Shown here: in pieces, positions 63,096-64,000 of the stretch | Layout: the number at the start of each line of letters is the position of its first letter | Numbering within the stretch: the first letter of the stretch is position 1 | From: Sycobia sp. Sy_11 | Taxonomy: Eukaryota; Arthropoda; Insecta; Hymenoptera; Epichrysomallidae | NCBI GenBank assembly: GCA_018907035.1 | Contig: JACCIC010000049.1 | Span: 2,218,501 to 2,282,500, forward strand | Length of the DNA: 64,000 nucleotides | Direction of reading: 5' to 3' | Notes under the pieces: generated by a model | The model's database searches: none | The model's input: the letters and a program-made list of their open reading frames with translations, nothing else | Told to the model about the DNA's origin: nothing | Made by a program: the position numbers and the translations under genes

Positions 63096-64000
63096 GCCCG
63101 ATATTCTCTATATATATATATGTAAAATAAGGCAAGGAGCATCGTCGTCGATATTATGGCCACCCTCCTCCCTTCCCGTACATCGTGGCGTTCGCAAATA
63201 CTTTTTTTTTCGAGAATCCCACAGACGCAACATCTGCTACGGGTATATATCGGGACAGCGAGAGAAGGGGGAGGGGGAGGGGAGAAGGAAGGGCCACCGC
63301 GCAATCTCGTGAGAGAGGTGTAAGGCGACTCCTTCGAGACTCCCACCCTCCTGCAGCCCGCACCGACGCGCGTGAAGGTATGCGCGGCGAACAACAGGTA
63401 GTAGCCCCCGATGGCGACGCATATAAGTATCGGCTTACCACCGTACCGACTATATATATATATATATATAGGTATACACGAAATTTCGCCCGAGATGCGT
63501 GCGTGCGAGCGCACAATGGGGGCCCTTGTGGTATATGTATATGTAGCGCGCGCGCGCGTGTGTGTGCGTATGGCACTGGAAAGCGAACACGCACTGGTAC
63601 AGATTATACGAGAAAGTTATAATAATAAGACGCTCGCCCTCGCCTCGATTCTGCCGGATTTCTTGGACCGCGGCGCTGTTCGGTCGTATCGACTTTTATT
63701 ATATAAATTGTACCTACAGAGCTACGAGTATGCACGGGCCGTCGTCCGATCTCTCGGCAAATCCTTCTCTCTTTCGTTCTTATTCTTCAATTTTCTTGTT
63801 TTCCTGTTTTTACGATTATTACCAATCGAGGCAATGCCGAATCTTTCGCTCGCTAATCACACCGTGCGGTCGCTAAACGAAATCGGACCTGAGTTTATCG
63901 ACGCAGATCCCCAGCCCCCTCCCCCTCCCGCTCCGGAGACAAATACAGAAAACAATGCGTTTCGCGGCGAAAAATGAGGTGTACGAGTCGTGATTATGAC

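Larger units (their letters stand above)
59585..64000. other. Non-coding region, probably the preceding Notch intron
   Basis: No further EGF exon or other domain is visible on the minus strand, and no plus-strand gene is evident. The stretch contains many simple repeats and poly-G runs (for example near 61457 and 61927). Confidence 0.5.

Noticed and set aside
1..64000. CRISPR arrays, operons, ribosome binding sites, tRNA genes
   Set aside because: The sequence is eukaryotic. I saw no spaced direct repeats of CRISPR type and no convincing tRNA with paired arms and A/B boxes.

Overview
The window is animal, almost certainly insect, nuclear DNA. It has spliced genes with GT-AG introns, AT-rich introns, very dense dinucleotide microsatellites and one unmistakable exon of the developmental receptor Notch. 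Long (TA)n and (GA)n tracts and compact tandem gene families would fit a hymenopteran, but the sequence alone does not prove the order.

Layout. Bases 1-11,100 are microsatellite-rich and comparatively GC-rich, with no gene I can support. Bases 11,161-42,747 hold a tandem array of seven plus-strand genes of the cytosolic sulfotransferase (SULT) fold, plus one destroyed copy. I could place exons for all seven. They share an architecture: a 10-bp first exon carrying only the start codon and two residues, a second exon encoding a signal peptide, and a string of exons whose lengths repeat exactly (197 or fused 297-303, 100, 124-148, 127, 86, 222 nt). The array is AT-rich and grew by stepwise segmental duplication. 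Genes 3 and 4 form one pair. Gene 5 plus the broken copy, and gene 6 plus gene 7, form another. Bases 43,000-64,000 return to microsatellite-rich, GC-richer DNA. At 59,402-59,584 on the minus strand this contains a single 183-nt Notch exon for EGF repeats 11-12, the ligand-binding site.

What looks new. The array encodes sulfotransferase-fold proteins that appear to enter the secretory pathway and to have lost the catalytic apparatus. The catalytic His is Gln in genes 2-6 and Tyr in gene 7, and is kept only in gene 1. The P-loop-like PAPS motif is rewritten in every gene, and the C-terminal Arg-Lys-Gly PAPS clamp is deleted in all seven. These are probably secreted pseudo-enzymes. I see no Notch exon left of 59,402. 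If the assembly is correct, the whole array therefore sits antisense inside a Notch intron of at least 59 kb, or Notch is broken there.

Mobile DNA. A mariner DD34D relic and a 2.1-kb near-perfect fold-back element have destroyed the eighth array copy. A 535-bp palindromic insertion with a hammerhead-ribozyme-like core and a 14-bp target duplication sits in the gene 5 promoter. Genes 3 and 4 are a mosaic of nearly identical and strongly diverged blocks, pointing to gene conversion or selection.
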